A stretch of 64,000 nucleotides of DNA from Lysobacter sp. CFH 32150 (lineage in GTDB: Bacteria > Pseudomonadota > Gammaproteobacteria > Xanthomonadales > Xanthomonadaceae): positions 79,659 through 143,658 of the forward strand of contig NZ_JALDWJ010000011.1 in the NCBI RefSeq assembly GCF_022758295.1, written 5' to 3'. The translations under genes were made by a program, and so were the position numbers. This document shows, piece after piece, positions 16,814-26,555 of the stretch; position 1 is the first letter of the stretch, and every line of letters begins with the position of its first letter. The notes beneath the pieces are model-generated. The model did no database searches, was not told where the DNA came from, and worked only from the letters and a program-made list of their open reading frames with translations.

Positions 16814-16948
16814 CCTGGTCCCCTGCGCGATTGTTGCGCCTCGGAACCATGATTCGCACGAGGGCGGAAATCCTCACGCCATGGGCCTTGTCGGCAGCAA
16901 AACGGCGGAAAGCGCACAATATGCGGCCCCTGCGAGGCCGGAGCGCCC

Positions 16949-18781
16949 ATGACCACCCCCACTGGCGAGTCCGCCCCATCCCTTCGTTTCGCCGATCTCG
17001 GCCTGTCCGCGCAGGTCATGGCCGCCGTGACCGAGGTCGGGTACGAGTCGCCATCGCCGATCCAGGCCGCGACCATCCCCGCGCTGCTGGCCGGCCGCGA
17101 CGTGCTCGGCCAGGCGCAGACCGGCACCGGCAAGACCGCAGCGTTCGCACTGCCGATCCTGTCCAATATCGATGTCGGCAAGACCAAACCGCAGGCGTTG
17201 GTGCTGGCGCCGACCCGCGAACTGGCGATCCAGGTCGCTGAGGCGTTCCAGCGCTACGCCGCGAAGGTCCCCGGCTTCCACGTACTGCCAATCTACGGTG
17301 GCCAGAGCTATCAGCCGCAGCTGAGCGCGTTGAAGCGCGGTGTGCACGTCGTGGTCGGCACGCCGGGACGAGTCATCGATCATCTCGAACGCGGTTCGCT
17401 CGACCTGTCGCAGCTGACCTGGATGGTCCTCGACGAAGCCGACGAGATGCTGCGCATGGGCTTCATCGACGACGTCGAAGCGGTGCTGAAGAAGACCCCT
17501 GAATCGCGTCGCGTCGCGTTGTTCTCGGCGACGATGCCGTCGCAGATCAAGCGTATCGCGCAGACCTACCTGCGCAATCCGGTGGAAGTCGCGATCGCGT
17601 CCAAGACCACCACGGCGACCAACATCCGCCAGCGCTACTGGTTCGTCAGCGGGCTGCACAAGCTCGATGCGTTGACCCGCATCCTCGAGGCCGAACCGTA
17701 CGAAGCGATGATCGTGTTCACGCGCACCAAGGCGTCGACCGATGAACTGGCTGAGAAACTGCGCGCGCGCGGGCTCGCCGCCGGCGCGATCAACGGCGAC
17801 ATCGAGCAAAAGCAACGCGAGCGCATGATCCAGCAGCTCAAGGACGGCCAGCTCGACGTGCTGGTTGCCACCGATGTCGCCGCGCGCGGCCTCGACGTGG
17901 AGCGCATCAGCCACGTGCTGAACTACGACATTCCCTACGACACCGAAAGCTACGTGCATCGCATTGGACGCACTGGTCGCGCCGGGCGCAGTGGCGAAGC
18001 GATCCTGTTCGTGACCCCGCGCGAGAAAGGCATGTTGCGCGCGATCGAACGTGCCACAAGGCAGCCGATCGAGGAAATGAAACTGCCGAGCGTCGAGGCG
18101 GTCAACGATGTGCGCGTATCGAAATTCCTCAGCCGCATCAGTGACACGCTAGCCGCGGACGACGGCGAGTCCGGCGATTTCGGCCTGTATCGCGACCTGA
18201 TCCAGCGCTACCAGCAGGAACACGACGTGCCGGCGACTGACATCGCCGCGGCGCTGGCAAAAATGCTGCAAGGCAGGACGCCGCTGCTACTGGCGCCGGA
18301 TCGCAAGCCGGAACCACGCGAAACTTTCGAGCGTCCCGCGCGCACGGAACGTGCGCCGCGTCCGACGCATGACGAACGCCCCGAACGGGCGCCGCGCCCG
18401 GAACGTGCACCACGCAAGGACATCGGTCCGCGTGGCGCGCCCGAGACGGGCATGGAGACCTACCGCATCGAGGTCGGTCACATGCATGGGGTCAAGCCCG
18501 GCAACATCGTCGGCGCGATCGCCAACGAAGCCGACCTCGAAAGCAAGTACATCGGCCGCATCGACATCCATGACGACCACTCGATCCTCGACCTGCCAGA
18601 AGGCATGCCGCGCGAGTTGCTGATGCACCTGAAGAAGGTGAGGGTGGCCGGCCAACCGTTGCGGTTGCACAAACTCGGCGAGGAAGGCGAAGCGCCGGAG
18701 CCGGGCTTCCGCCCGGGTCCTAGACCGCATCGCAAAGGTTCGAACGCGGCCAAGCCGCGGCCATCGAAACCCAAGTACTGA
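16949..18781 (+). CDS. deaD: ATP-dependent RNA helicase DeaD (CsdA)
   Basis: 610 residues. The helicase core has the Q motif (FADLGLSAQVMAAVTEVGYESPSPIQ), motif I AQTGTGKT, Ia PTRELAIQ, II DEAD, III SAT, and the C-terminal motifs ARGLDVERISHVLNYD and HRIGRTGRAG. A DbpA-type RNA-binding domain follows at about 495-570 (YRIEVGHMHGVKPGNIVGAIANEADLES), after an Arg/Pro/Glu-rich linker (RPARTERAPRPTHDERPERAPRPERAPR). The tail is basic. DeaD unwinds structured RNA during ribosome assembly, mRNA decay and cold adaptation in the cytosol. The order and length match the E. coli protein, which is about 630 residues. A REP palindrome pair follows its stop. Confidence 0.95.
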   Translation: MTTPTGESAPSLRFADLGLSAQVMAAVTEVGYESPSPIQAATIPALLAGRDVLGQAQTGTGKTAAFALPILSNIDVGKTKPQALVLAPTRELAIQVAEAFQRYAAKVPGFHVLPIYGGQSYQPQLSALKRGVHVVVGTPGRVIDHLERGSLDLSQLTWMVLDEADEMLRMGFIDDVEAVLKKTPESRRVALFSATMPSQIKRIAQTYLRNPVEVAIASKTTTATNIRQRYWFVSGLHKLDALTRILEAEPYEAMIVFTRTKASTDELAEKLRARGLAAGAINGDIEQKQRERMIQQLKDGQLDVLVATDVAARGLDVERISHVLNYDIPYDTESYVHRIGRTGRAGRSGEAILFVTPREKGMLRAIERATRQPIEEMKLPSVEAVNDVRVSKFLSRISDTLAADDGESGDFGLYRDLIQRYQQEHDVPATDIAAALAKMLQGRTPLLLAPDRKPEPRETFERPARTERAPRPTHDERPERAPRPERAPRKDIGPRGAPETGMETYRIEVGHMHGVKPGNIVGAIANEADLESKYIGRIDIHDDHSILDLPEGMPRELLMHLKKVRVAGQPLRLHKLGEEGEAPEPGFRPGPRPHRKGSNAAKPRPSKPKY

Positions 18782-18805
18782 GCCGTTCTTTGATGTGATG
18801 GGGAT

Positions 18806-18879
18806 CTTGTGGGAGCGACGTGAGTCGCGAGCTTGCGTTGCAAGTACTAAAAGCTCGCGACTCACGTCGCTCCCACAAG
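18806..18879. repeat. Inverted pair of GTGG-type REP elements
   Basis: Two perfect inverted arms of 29 bp (18806-18834 and 18851-18879) enclose a 16-base loop. Each arm begins GTGGGAGCGACGTGAGTCGC and is itself partly palindromic, as in REP elements of the GTRG type known in Xanthomonadales and Pseudomonas. It lies between deaD and a convergent minus-strand gene and could act as a bidirectional stop or mRNA-stabilising structure. No RAYT transposase is in the window. Confidence 0.8.
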
Positions 18880-18901
18880 TGCAATAGCAACAACCGCGGT
18901 G

Positions 18902-19873
18902 TCAGCCCGCTGCAGCGTTCGCGAGATCAGGCGTGTGCACCGCATGCACATGCCGCGCATTCGCTGCGTGCGCATGCCGTGCATCGCGACGCAGCTGCTC
19001 GTGGCGCGCCAGGTCCGCCATCGCATACAGCCTTGCATTGCGGCCCCAGGCGATCGCCGCAACTACCAACTGCGTGAGCACGAACGCCCCGAGGAAGCCA
19101 AGCCAGCCCGCAGCGTTCACCTGCGTGCGCAACACGCCCAGCACCAGCGCCAGCCCATAACCGACCAGCGCAGTGCCGAGATACACGATCAGTGTCGCCA
19201 GCGGCCGTCGTAGCAACAGCTTGTTGCCGCGCCACCACGCACGCAACACCGAACGCAGTGCGGGGTCGGCCGCGAGTACGCCGCGTCCCGCTTCGACGCC
19301 GGCATGCGCGAGCACGAACAGCACTATAAGCGCGACGAGCGCGATGCGATTCGCGTTGTCCACCGCTGCTTCGAGGATGGCGTGCTCGGTCGTGCTGTCG
19401 GCAAGTGCCATCGCGCCGCTGCCAATGGCCAGGGCGATGCCCAGCGGCAATATCGCCCAGATCGACATGCGCAGCATGCGACCGTATTCGCGCAGGCCAC
19501 CCTGTAGCAGCTCGCCGAAACCGAGTCGGTGGCCGGCGCGGATCGAAGCCACCGCCATGCCGCTTAGCCATGGCGCGAGCAGCAATGCGAGCAACGTGCC
19601 GGCGATACTGGCGCCGGTGATCAGTTCGCCACTGCCCTTCATCAGCGTCGAGAGCACTTCGAGCATCATGGACATGTCCAGGCGCGCAGCGATTTCATTG
19701 ACGTGCACGGAAAAGTCGAACTGCCCGGTGAGCGCACGCCAGACCGGCAGGGCCACGATTGCAGTCGGCAGCAACAGGCCGATCGCCCACAACAGCAACA
19801 GACGCCATTGCGCCGCTGCGCCCAAGCCGGCCATCACGGCCCGCAGGCCACCACGTTTCCTGGGAGCGTTCAT
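18902..19873 (-). CDS. Multi-pass membrane protein, partner of M1 peptidase
   Basis: 323 residues with about six hydrophobic spans, starting with MNAPRKRGGLRAVMAGLGAAAQWRLLLLWAIGLLLPTAIVALPVW. Segments at about 85-110, 130-155, 170-195, 215-235 and 250-275 follow, and the tail is rich in His, Ala and Arg (ARHEQLRRDARHAHAANARHVHAVH). Its start overlaps the stop of the M1 peptidase gene by 4 bp, so the two are coupled. I do not recognise a named family; a role in the same envelope process as the peptidase is inferred from gene order only. A His-rich tail could bind metal. Confidence 0.8.
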   Translation of the reverse strand: MNAPRKRGGLRAVMAGLGAAAQWRLLLLWAIGLLLPTAIVALPVWRALTGQFDFSVHVNEIAARLDMSMMLEVLSTLMKGSGELITGASIAGTLLALLLAPWLSGMAVASIRAGHRLGFGELLQGGLREYGRMLRMSIWAILPLGIALAIGSGAMALADSTTEHAILEAAVDNANRIALVALIVLFVLAHAGVEAGRGVLAADPALRSVLRAWWRGNKLLLRRPLATLIVYLGTALVGYGLALVLGVLRTQVNAAGWLGFLGAFVLTQLVVAAIAWGRNARLYAMADLARHEQLRRDARHAHAANARHVHAVHTPDLANAAAG

Positions 19874-22047
19874 AGGGTCACCAGCAGCGAATAGAGGGAC
19901 TGCAGCAGCGCAGCGAAGTCGCTGCCCCAGCGGCGCGAGGCGGCGCCGTTCGATTCCACGGTGCGGCTGTTATCGACCTTGTCACGGTCGAGGAACACAC
20001 GACGCTCCGGGTCGATTTCCGCAGAAACCGCCTTGCTGCGCGTGGTGAACGCAAAGCGCGCCCAGCGGCGCTGGTCGTCCCAGCGTAGGGTCTGGCTAGT
20101 GCCGTCGGCGAACTTCACCCGCAGCGTCTGCGGCAGCGCAACGCCGCTGCGACGCACGGTGACATGTGTGCGATACGGGAACGCACCTTCCTCCGGCTTC
20201 GCCTTCGGATGCGCCTTCTTCCAGCGCTCGCGCACATTCTCGATTGCCTTGTCGAGCAACGTGCTGGTCAGCTCGACACGCTTGCCCTTGAACTCCACGC
20301 TGCCAGGCTGCGGCAGGATCTCCGTGCTCTTGATTTCGACGATGCGGTCGTCGACCTTGTTCACGCCATAAACCTGCTGCGCGAACACGCGTTCGACCAC
20401 CTCGCGCCGGCCGCTGGCCTCGATCAGCGCCTCGCGCAGATCGGCAATGCTGGGATGGCGGAATTTCCACCGCGCGTAGTAGAGCTTGAACGCACGCTCG
20501 ATCGCTTCCTTGCCCAGTTGCGCTTCGAGGTCGTGCATGGTGCTCGCGGTGCGCGAGTAGACGGTGAAATAGCTGGTGCTCGAGAGCCGGTGCCAGGAAT
20601 TCTCGCCGAGCGGATCGGCGGGCTCTCCGAGCATGGCGCCCATGCGTTCGGATTCGAAGCTGTTCATCCCGACGTGGATGCCGAGCTTGCGCATCCACCA
20701 AGTGCTCGCGTCGATGTCCTGCTTGCGCTCGCGCAGCATGCGCTGGTTCCAATACTGATTCATGCCCTCGTCCAGCATTGGCTCCTCGAACTCGTTGGAA
20801 GCGAGCAGGCCGTAGAAGTAACCGTGGCCGAACTCATGGATGGTCACGAAGTCGAGGGAGTAGCGGTCCAGCGTGCCCGGCGTGACGTCCTTGTAGCTGG
20901 CAGCGGTGAAGAAGGTCGGGTACTCCATGCCCCCGGCTTCGTCAGCGCGGAATGGCGGGATTACCGCGGTCACCGTCCGGTAGGGGTAGGCGCCGAGCGT
21001 CTCGGAGAAGTACTTCAGCGAATCGAGCGTAGCCTGCAATACCGGCTGCGCGTTCGATGCGTATTCGGCTGGGTACAACACGCGCACTTTCACCGGACCG
21101 TTGGCGCCGTGATAGACGCCATCGAGCGGCTTGGCGTAGCGCTTGTCGGCCGTCCAGGCGAAGTCGTGCACGTCGCCCTGCACGAAACGGTGGCTGACCA
21201 TGCCGTTCTTTTCGGCCGGAGCGCCTTGTTCCTCACCCGTGGCGCCGACGGTGTAGCCCTTCGGAACGGTCAGCGTGACGTCGTATTCGCCGAAGTCGGC
21301 ATAGAACTCACTGTGCAGATGGAACTCGTGCACGTTCCATCGCGGCGCAGTGGCACCGCGCTCGCCTGGCAATTCGAGCACGCCGATCTTCGGGAACCAC
21401 TGCGCAATCAGATGGAAGGTGCCGAAGTAACCAGTACGCGCACTCACGCGCGGCAACTGGTCGAAGAAATCGATGTCGAGCGTGGTGCTGGCGCCGGGTG
21501 CAACGGATTGCGGCAGATCCAGCCGTACCACGGTGCGGTCGGTGGCCGGGCCGCCATCGGGATGCACATAGCGCCACTTCACCGTCGCGCCGCCTTGTTC
21601 GACGCGCTGCAGCCGGGTGTAACCCCATTCGCCCTCTTTTGTCTTCACTTCACTGCGGAAACCGAACTTCAGTTCGCGCTGCTCGGTGTTGAAAGTGCTG
21701 CCCGGGCCTTCGAAGGCATTGAGATAGAGATGCAGGTAGACCACGCTGACCGGGCGATCACTGCGATTGCGCCAGGTCAGCTGCTGCTTGCCGGTCACCG
21801 TGTGCTTGACCGGATCGAGCGTGGCATGGATGCGATAAGCGACGACACGGTCGGACAATGTCGCTTCGCTGCCGGTGCGCGCACCGCCCCAGGCATTCGG
21901 CGCACTGGGGACGCTGACTGCAGCCGCTTGCGGCGAAGCGAAGGGAATTCCATCAGGCGGCGTCGCCGCCGTCGCGGCCATGGCGCAGGCGCCAAGTACG
22001 CAAGCCAGGCCCCACTGGACCAGTCTTCCTTGAGCAATCGTAGTCAT
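19870..22047 (-). CDS. Secreted M1 family metallopeptidase
   Basis: 725 residues from the ATG at 22047, which gives a signal peptide (TTIAQGRLVQWGLACVLGACAMAATAA); a frame to 22098 adds 17 less likely residues. The catalytic centre is HEFGH at 404-408 with the third zinc ligand Glu 427 (LDEG), 19 residues after the second His, the classical HExxH-X18-E of gluzincins. EAGGMEYPTFF upstream corresponds to the exopeptidase motif (GxMEN), here with Tyr and Pro rather than Asn, as in several bacterial M1 relatives. It should be a periplasmic zinc aminopeptidase-like enzyme; substrate unknown. It precedes and overlaps the membrane protein gene at 18902-19873. Confidence 0.92.
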   Translation of the reverse strand: MTTIAQGRLVQWGLACVLGACAMAATAATPPDGIPFASPQAAAVSVPSAPNAWGGARTGSEATLSDRVVAYRIHATLDPVKHTVTGKQQLTWRNRSDRPVSVVYLHLYLNAFEGPGSTFNTEQRELKFGFRSEVKTKEGEWGYTRLQRVEQGGATVKWRYVHPDGGPATDRTVVRLDLPQSVAPGASTTLDIDFFDQLPRVSARTGYFGTFHLIAQWFPKIGVLELPGERGATAPRWNVHEFHLHSEFYADFGEYDVTLTVPKGYTVGATGEEQGAPAEKNGMVSHRFVQGDVHDFAWTADKRYAKPLDGVYHGANGPVKVRVLYPAEYASNAQPVLQATLDSLKYFSETLGAYPYRTVTAVIPPFRADEAGGMEYPTFFTAASYKDVTPGTLDRYSLDFVTIHEFGHGYFYGLLASNEFEEPMLDEGMNQYWNQRMLRERKQDIDASTWWMRKLGIHVGMNSFESERMGAMLGEPADPLGENSWHRLSSTSYFTVYSRTASTMHDLEAQLGKEAIERAFKLYYARWKFRHPSIADLREALIEASGRREVVERVFAQQVYGVNKVDDRIVEIKSTEILPQPGSVEFKGKRVELTSTLLDKAIENVRERWKKAHPKAKPEEGAFPYRTHVTVRRSGVALPQTLRVKFADGTSQTLRWDDQRRWARFAFTTRSKAVSAEIDPERRVFLDRDKVDNSRTVESNGAASRRWGSDFAALLQSLYSLLVTL

Positions 22048-22275
22048 GCGTGACAAGTTCTCCCCCTGAACGAATCCGCAGCCTGCCTTGGCCGTCACGA
22101 GACCGCAATGTGCCGGAGGTTTGCCCCAGCAGCGACCAGATCGCCGTCACGCTTCGCACACGTCACCTCATGACGCGGCGCATTCACATGAACGAGACGC
22201 CCCCATACGCCCACGCACGTCATTGCCCTGACGTGATGCGACCCCGACAATGCAGGTTCCTGTGGGGAGATCGCC

Positions 22276-23274
22276 TTGAGTCCAGTCACCAACTTGCGCC
22301 AACTGTGCGCGCAGTTCACCAAACCGCACCTCGGCCGCGCCGTGTGGCAACTCATCAACACCTTGGTGCCGTTCGTCGCGTTGTGGGCATTGATGGCGTG
22401 GAGCGTGGTCGCTGACTGGAACTTCGGCTGGACCCTGCTGCTGGCATTGCCGACCGCGGGCCTGTACGTACGCATCTTCATCATCCAGCACGACTGCGGA
22501 CACGGCTCGTACTTCGCCGATTCGCGCTTGAACGACACCGTCGGCCGCTGCCTCGGCCTGGTCACGCTGTTCCCGTACGGCTACTGGAAGAAGACCCACG
22601 CGATCCACCACGGCACTTCGGGCAACCTCGATCGCCGCGAGATGGGCGACATCGAGACGCTGACCGTCGCCGAATACCAGGCCAAGTCGTGGCTCGGTCG
22701 CCTGGGTTATCGCCTGTACCGCAGCACGCCGGTGCTGCTCGGCATCGGCCCGCTGTACCAGTTCGTGATCAAGCATCGCTTCCCGTTCGACTTGCCGTTC
22801 ACCTGGAAGAAGGAATGGGCGAGCGTGCTGCTCAACAACCTGATGCTGCTGATCGCCGGCGGCGCGCTGGCGTTCGCGATCGGCTGGCATACGGTGCTGC
22901 TGGTGCACCTGCCGGTCGTGCTGATCGCCGGCGCCGTCGGCGTGTGGCTGTTCTATGTGCAGCACACCTTCGAGACCGCGTACTGGACGCGCAAGACCGA
23001 GTGGGATTCGAACCAGGCAGCGATCGCCGGCAGTTCCTACTACGACCTGCCGCGCGTGATCCACTGGTTCACCGGCAACATCGGTTACCACCACATCCAC
23101 CACCTGGCCAGCCGTATTCCCAACTACCGCCTGCGCGAGGCCTACGAATCCAGCCCGCTGCTCCAGGCCGCTCCCCGCCTGACGTTGTGGTCCAGCCTGA
23201 AGTGCGCGAGCTTGAAGCTGTGGGACGAGCAGCAGCAGCGGATGGTCGGATTCCCGAAGCGCGCTACAGCCTGA
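22276..23274 (+). CDS. Fatty acid desaturase
   Basis: 332 residues starting at a TTG, with GGGGAGA about six to nine bases upstream. It shows all three histidine boxes of membrane desaturases: HDCGH near residue 72, HAIHH near 108 and HHIHH near 272. These bind the di-iron site on the cytosolic side. Hydrophobic pairs at about 30-70 and 190-235 provide four spans. The order and the [10 protein letters not shown] signature are those of acyl-lipid desaturases (DesA/DES type), which insert a double bond in membrane lipid acyl chains and adjust membrane fluidity. An intrinsic terminator follows 20 bp after the stop. Regiospecificity cannot be read from sequence. Confidence 0.92.
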   Translation: MSPVTNLRQLCAQFTKPHLGRAVWQLINTLVPFVALWALMAWSVVADWNFGWTLLLALPTAGLYVRIFIIQHDCGHGSYFADSRLNDTVGRCLGLVTLFPYGYWKKTHAIHHGTSGNLDRREMGDIETLTVAEYQAKSWLGRLGYRLYRSTPVLLGIGPLYQFVIKHRFPFDLPFTWKKEWASVLLNNLMLLIAGGALAFAIGWHTVLLVHLPVVLIAGAVGVWLFYVQHTFETAYWTRKTEWDSNQAAIAGSSYYDLPRVIHWFTGNIGYHHIHHLASRIPNYRLREAYESSPLLQAAPRLTLWSSLKCASLKLWDEQQQRMVGFPKRATA

Positions 23275-23292
23275 TTTTCCTGCACCCATAAA

Positions 23293-23324
23293 AAAACGCC
23301 GCGGCCTGACCGCGGCGTTTTTGT
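23293..23324 (+). terminator. Rho-independent terminator of the desaturase gene
   Basis: AACGCCGCGG, a CCTGA loop, then CCGCGGCGTT followed by TTTG TTTG on the plus strand; an A-run (AAAAAA) precedes the stem, so it can also act on the minus strand, where the DoxX gene ends 12 bp further on. Both genes converge here, and the structure probably serves both. Confidence 0.9.
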
Positions 23325-23335
23325 TTGTGGCGCGG

Positions 23336-23731
23336 TCAGCGGCCGTTGACGCTGTAGCGACCCGGTCCCAAAAGCGCGAGCGCCAGCGCGCTGGCGAGGA
23401 ACATGCCCTGCAGTTCCAACGCCCAGCCGCCCTGGTCGTTGAGTTGGCCGAGTTGGCCCATGTGCACCAATGCGATCGCGGCCAGCATGTTGATGGCGAT
23501 CAGCGCAGCGCCGAGGCGCGCGTAGAAGCCGGCGATCAGCATCAGCGGTGCTAGCACCTCACCAATCAGTACGGCGTAGCCGAGAAAGCCGGGTAGGCCC
23601 TGCGCTTCGACCATGCCGACGATGCCAGCGGTTCCACCTTTCAGCTTGGCGACGCCGTGCAGCAGGATCAGTACGCCGAGCGTCAGGCGCAGGATCAACT
23701 TTCCGAGATCGTTCTGGGTGTTCTGGTTCAT
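23336..23731 (-). CDS. DoxX family membrane protein
   Basis: 131 residues with four hydrophobic spans; the start MNQNTQNDLGKLILRLTLG at 23731 is chosen over a longer frame because the family begins near such a helix. Family signatures are LILRLTLGVLILLHGVAKLKGG (the HGxxKL motif after the first span), GYAVLIGEVLAPLMLIAGFYARLGAALIAINML and a last amphipathic region. DoxX proteins are inner-membrane subunits related to oxidoreductases and to thiosulfate:quinone oxidoreductase; most have no assigned reaction. The gene is convergent with the desaturase. Confidence 0.92.
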   Translation of the reverse strand: MNQNTQNDLGKLILRLTLGVLILLHGVAKLKGGTAGIVGMVEAQGLPGFLGYAVLIGEVLAPLMLIAGFYARLGAALIAINMLAAIALVHMGQLGQLNDQGGWALELQGMFLASALALALLGPGRYSVNGR

Positions 23732-23843
23732 TGCGTTCCCCTGTGGTTGTGGCCCCGGTGGAGGATAGTGCAGGGCCGCACCTCGTGCATGCCGTCTTGA
23801 CGCTGCTCGAGGCAGGCTGTGACGCCGCCCACAGGAGTCGGCC

Positions 23844-24185
23844 ATGCGCAGCAAGACATTGAAGTTCATCGAAGGCTTCCGCGTCGCCTTCGATGTGCGC
23901 AAGGCTCAGGCGGCGGAAATGGTGATTGCACCTGGCGACAGCGAGGGCGATGAGTGCAATCGCCACCGGGGTGCGGACCAGTGGCTGTACGTGTTGTCGG
24001 GCCGTGGCGTCGCTATCGTCGAAGACCGGCGTGTACCGCTGAAGGCCGGCACCTTGCTGGTGATCGAAAAGGGCGAACGGCACGAAGTACGCAACAACGG
24101 GCGCACGCTGCTGAAGACGCTGAATTTCTACTACCCGCCCGCGTTCGACCAGGACGGCAATGCCATCGGTCCCGGTCGCGACTGA
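23844..24185 (+). CDS. Cupin-domain protein
   Basis: 113 residues, a single small cupin barrel. Motif 1 is NRHRGADQWLYVLSGRGVAIVEDRRVPLKAG (a G-x-x-x-H-x-E-type pattern with RHRGADQWLYVLSG). Motif 2 is TLLVIEKGERHEVRNNG (the usual P-x-G-x-x-H-x-x-x-N with Glu for Pro). A conserved histidine pair and Glu are in place to bind a metal. The protein is cytosolic and starts 113 bp from the divergent DoxX gene. Function of this group is unknown. Confidence 0.9.
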   Translation: MRSKTLKFIEGFRVAFDVRKAQAAEMVIAPGDSEGDECNRHRGADQWLYVLSGRGVAIVEDRRVPLKAGTLLVIEKGERHEVRNNGRTLLKTLNFYYPPAFDQDGNAIGPGRD

Positions 24186-24192
24186 CGTCGCG

Positions 24193-24915
24193 TCAGCGTA
24201 TCGGCAGTTTGAAGCGCCTTCCGTTCCAGTCCAGCACCACGCCGTCGGTCCTGATCGCTTCGAGCACCATGTTGCCGATGCGGTCGCCTTCGGCCAGGCG
24301 GTGACCGTCAATGATGACGAAGCGCTGCGCCGGCGCGTCATTCCACATGTGCATGCTCAGCTTCAGCGGCGGCAGTTGCTTGCGTTCTTCGGCGGAGAGG
24401 TCGGCGAGCTGCAGCAGGTCGTCGTTGCTCGCGACGGGTGCGGGCGGCGGCGGTGCCGGCAGCGGTTCAGGCGCGGCGGTGGGCGGCGGCGCGATCGCAG
24501 CAGCATCCGGCGTGGCGGCAGGCGCTGGCGGGGGCGCAACCACGGGCGATGGCGGCGTGGCGACGTCCGGTGTGGGGTTGCGCGTGGGCTGGACGGTGCG
24601 AACCGGTGGTGTGTAGGCCGTGGATGGATTGACCCGTGGCGCATCTGCATTCGACGCAGCGGTATGGCCAATATCACCAGCCGCGACATCACTGGCTGTA
24701 GTTCCGATGGCAGCGGGCGCCAGTGGCGGTCGCAGGCTGTACAACAGCCACAGGACCATGGCGAATGCGGCCACGCCGATCACCAGCCACAGCCAGATCG
24801 GCATGGGCTGGCGTTGCATGCGCGCGACCGGCGGCAGTTCCGCGTACAAGTCGGGCGACTGGCCGCGGCGGCGCTCGGCCTCGGATTTGCGCAGGGCTTC
24901 CAGGATCAGCGACAT
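24193..24915 (-). CDS. gspB: General secretion pathway protein GspB
   Basis: 240 residues, starting MSLILEALRKSEAERRRGQSPDLYAE. This opening is the ExeB/GspB (PulB) signature; the membrane anchor is at about residues 40-62 (PIWLWLVIGVAAFAMVLWLLYSL). A long Pro/Ala-rich periplasmic arm (about 95-165) follows, like TonB or PulB, and then the C-terminal GspB domain (LKLSMHMWNDAPAQRFVIIDGHRLAEGDRI) of about 75 residues. GspA and GspB form an inner-membrane complex that moves the secretin GspD through peptidoglycan in type II secretion. The gene lies 4 bp after gspA. No other gsp genes are near, which is usual for gspAB. Confidence 0.9.
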   Translation of the reverse strand: MSLILEALRKSEAERRRGQSPDLYAELPPVARMQRQPMPIWLWLVIGVAAFAMVLWLLYSLRPPLAPAAIGTTASDVAAGDIGHTAASNADAPRVNPSTAYTPPVRTVQPTRNPTPDVATPPSPVVAPPPAPAATPDAAAIAPPPTAAPEPLPAPPPPAPVASNDDLLQLADLSAEERKQLPPLKLSMHMWNDAPAQRFVIIDGHRLAEGDRIGNMVLEAIRTDGVVLDWNGRRFKLPIR

Positions 24916-24919
24916 CGGT

Positions 24920-26500
24920 TTACTCCAGCACCCGCTGCAAGCGCGGGCCCTCGTCGCTGGCCGAAAGCGCAAGCATGGTTTCCGGACCGACCACCCCATC
25001 GCTGAGGAGTCCGCGCACAGCCTGGAACTGGCGCACGTCCTCGAGCGTGGCGACATTCGCTTCAGTAATGCCGAGGCGCGTGCGCAGCCATTCGCCTGAG
25101 GCGTCCGTGGCATCGATGGATAGCGGCGCGACCAGGCCGTCAGGGCCGCGCCACAAAGCGGCATATTCGCCGGCCCACATTTGTTCCAGCGAGATTCGAT
25201 CGGTATCGAAGCGCGTGCCGTCCAGCCACAAGCGCACGTCGACTGCATCCGCGCCCAGCAGCAGTGCCCAGGCATCGTTGTCTTCGTTGGCGAGGTGCAG
25301 CAGCACCGGCCGCCCGAGGCTCGCCAGCTTGTCGAGGCGCGCGCGGCCGTGCAGGCAATACACGCCCGGCGAGATGCTGGGCGTGCATGCTGCCGCGGTG
25401 GCAGCCGCGGGACCTTCGGCAGGCAACTTCCACAGTGTCAGCAACTGCCGCCATGCGGGGAGCGATGCCGCATCCGCCGTCGACACGCGTTGTGCAAATT
25501 CCGCCCCATGCAAATGCGGTGTGTCGACTTTCGGCACAGGCTTGGCCGCGGCCGGTTTGGTGGCCGTTGTCGAGGCTTTCGCCGCAGCAGGCGGCGATTG
25601 CGGTCGCCACCACAATGCAGCGAGCACCAATGCCGCGCCGACAGCGGCAGCGATCGCCAGGCGTTTTGGCGGGAAGCGCCGCGCCGTGGGCGCCAAAGCT
25701 TCCTGCGCGGCCTGGTTGACCGTGAATTCGTCGACCATGGCGTCGTCGCGGGCATAACCGCCGAGCAGCGCACGTTCGGCGATGACGTTGATCAACCGTG
25801 GCACGCCGCCGGAATGCACATGGATGCGCTTGATTGCGCCGGGCGTGAACGGCAGGTGCTGGCCACCCGCGACGCGATAGCGGTGGCGCAGGTACGCCGC
25901 GGTTTCGTTGGCATCCAACGGCGTCAGGTGGAAGCGTGCGGTGATGCGCTGCGAAAGCTGGCGCATGTCGGGACGCGCGAGCATGTCGCGCAGTTCCGGC
26001 TGGCCGAGCAAGATGATCTGCAGCAGTTTCTGCGTGTCGGTTTCGAGGTTGGTCAGCAACCGAACCTGCTCCAGCGCGTCGAGCGAGAGGTTCTGTGCCT
26101 CGTCGATGATCAGCACCACGCGCAGACCCTTCGCGTAGGCGTCGAGCAGATAGCTGTTGAGCGCATCGACCAGCGCCTTGACGCTACCCCGTTTGCCGGT
26201 GAGGTCGAGGTGCAATTCCTCGCCGATCGTTTCCAGCAGTTCGATCGAGGTCAGCCGCGGGTTCAACACCAGGGCGACACGGGTGTTCTCCGGTAGTTGC
26301 TCCAGCAGCAGCCGGCACAGCGTGGTCTTTCCAGTGCCGACTTCGCCGGTGAGCTGCACGAAGCCGCCACCACCACCCTGGCCAATACCGAACAGCAGGT
26401 GCGCGAGCGCATCCCGGTGGCGCTCGCTGAGGAACACGAAGCGCGGATCGGGCGTGATCGAGAACGGCGGCTCCTTCAGACCGTAGTGCTCGAGGTACAT
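24920..26500 (-). CDS. gspA: ExeA/GspA-type AAA ATPase with peptidoglycan-binding domain
   Basis: 526 residues from the ATG at 26500 (MYLEHYGLKEPPFSITPDPRFVFLS), the typical ExeA opening; an upstream frame to 26569 is not needed. Walker A GEVGTGKTT is at about 52-60, and Walker B VVLIIDEAQNL near 130, with sensor arginines in GVPRLINVIAERALLGGYA. A membrane span follows at about 270-295 (LAIAAAVGAALVLAALWW). The C-terminus has a peptidoglycan-binding-1-like stretch (DVRQFQAVRGLLSDGVVGPETM). The ATPase sits on the cytosolic side and the PGB domain in the periplasm, aiding secretin assembly in type II secretion. Directly followed by gspB. Confidence 0.93.
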   Translation of the reverse strand: MYLEHYGLKEPPFSITPDPRFVFLSERHRDALAHLLFGIGQGGGGGFVQLTGEVGTGKTTLCRLLLEQLPENTRVALVLNPRLTSIELLETIGEELHLDLTGKRGSVKALVDALNSYLLDAYAKGLRVVLIIDEAQNLSLDALEQVRLLTNLETDTQKLLQIILLGQPELRDMLARPDMRQLSQRITARFHLTPLDANETAAYLRHRYRVAGGQHLPFTPGAIKRIHVHSGGVPRLINVIAERALLGGYARDDAMVDEFTVNQAAQEALAPTARRFPPKRLAIAAAVGAALVLAALWWRPQSPPAAAKASTTATKPAAAKPVPKVDTPHLHGAEFAQRVSTADAASLPAWRQLLTLWKLPAEGPAAATAAACTPSISPGVYCLHGRARLDKLASLGRPVLLHLANEDNDAWALLLGADAVDVRLWLDGTRFDTDRISLEQMWAGEYAALWRGPDGLVAPLSIDATDASGEWLRTRLGITEANVATLEDVRQFQAVRGLLSDGVVGPETMLALSASDEGPRLQRVLE

Positions 26501-26555
26501 GCGCGTCCCGGTGGCGATGGGGTGCTTAGCCTGACATGAAACGGGAATTCCGACG

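Noticed and set aside
20164..22053. A 629-codon open frame on the plus strand
   Set aside because: It is the mirror of the M1 peptidase gene in GC-rich DNA; no motif, no ribosome site, and the minus-strand gene has full domain support.
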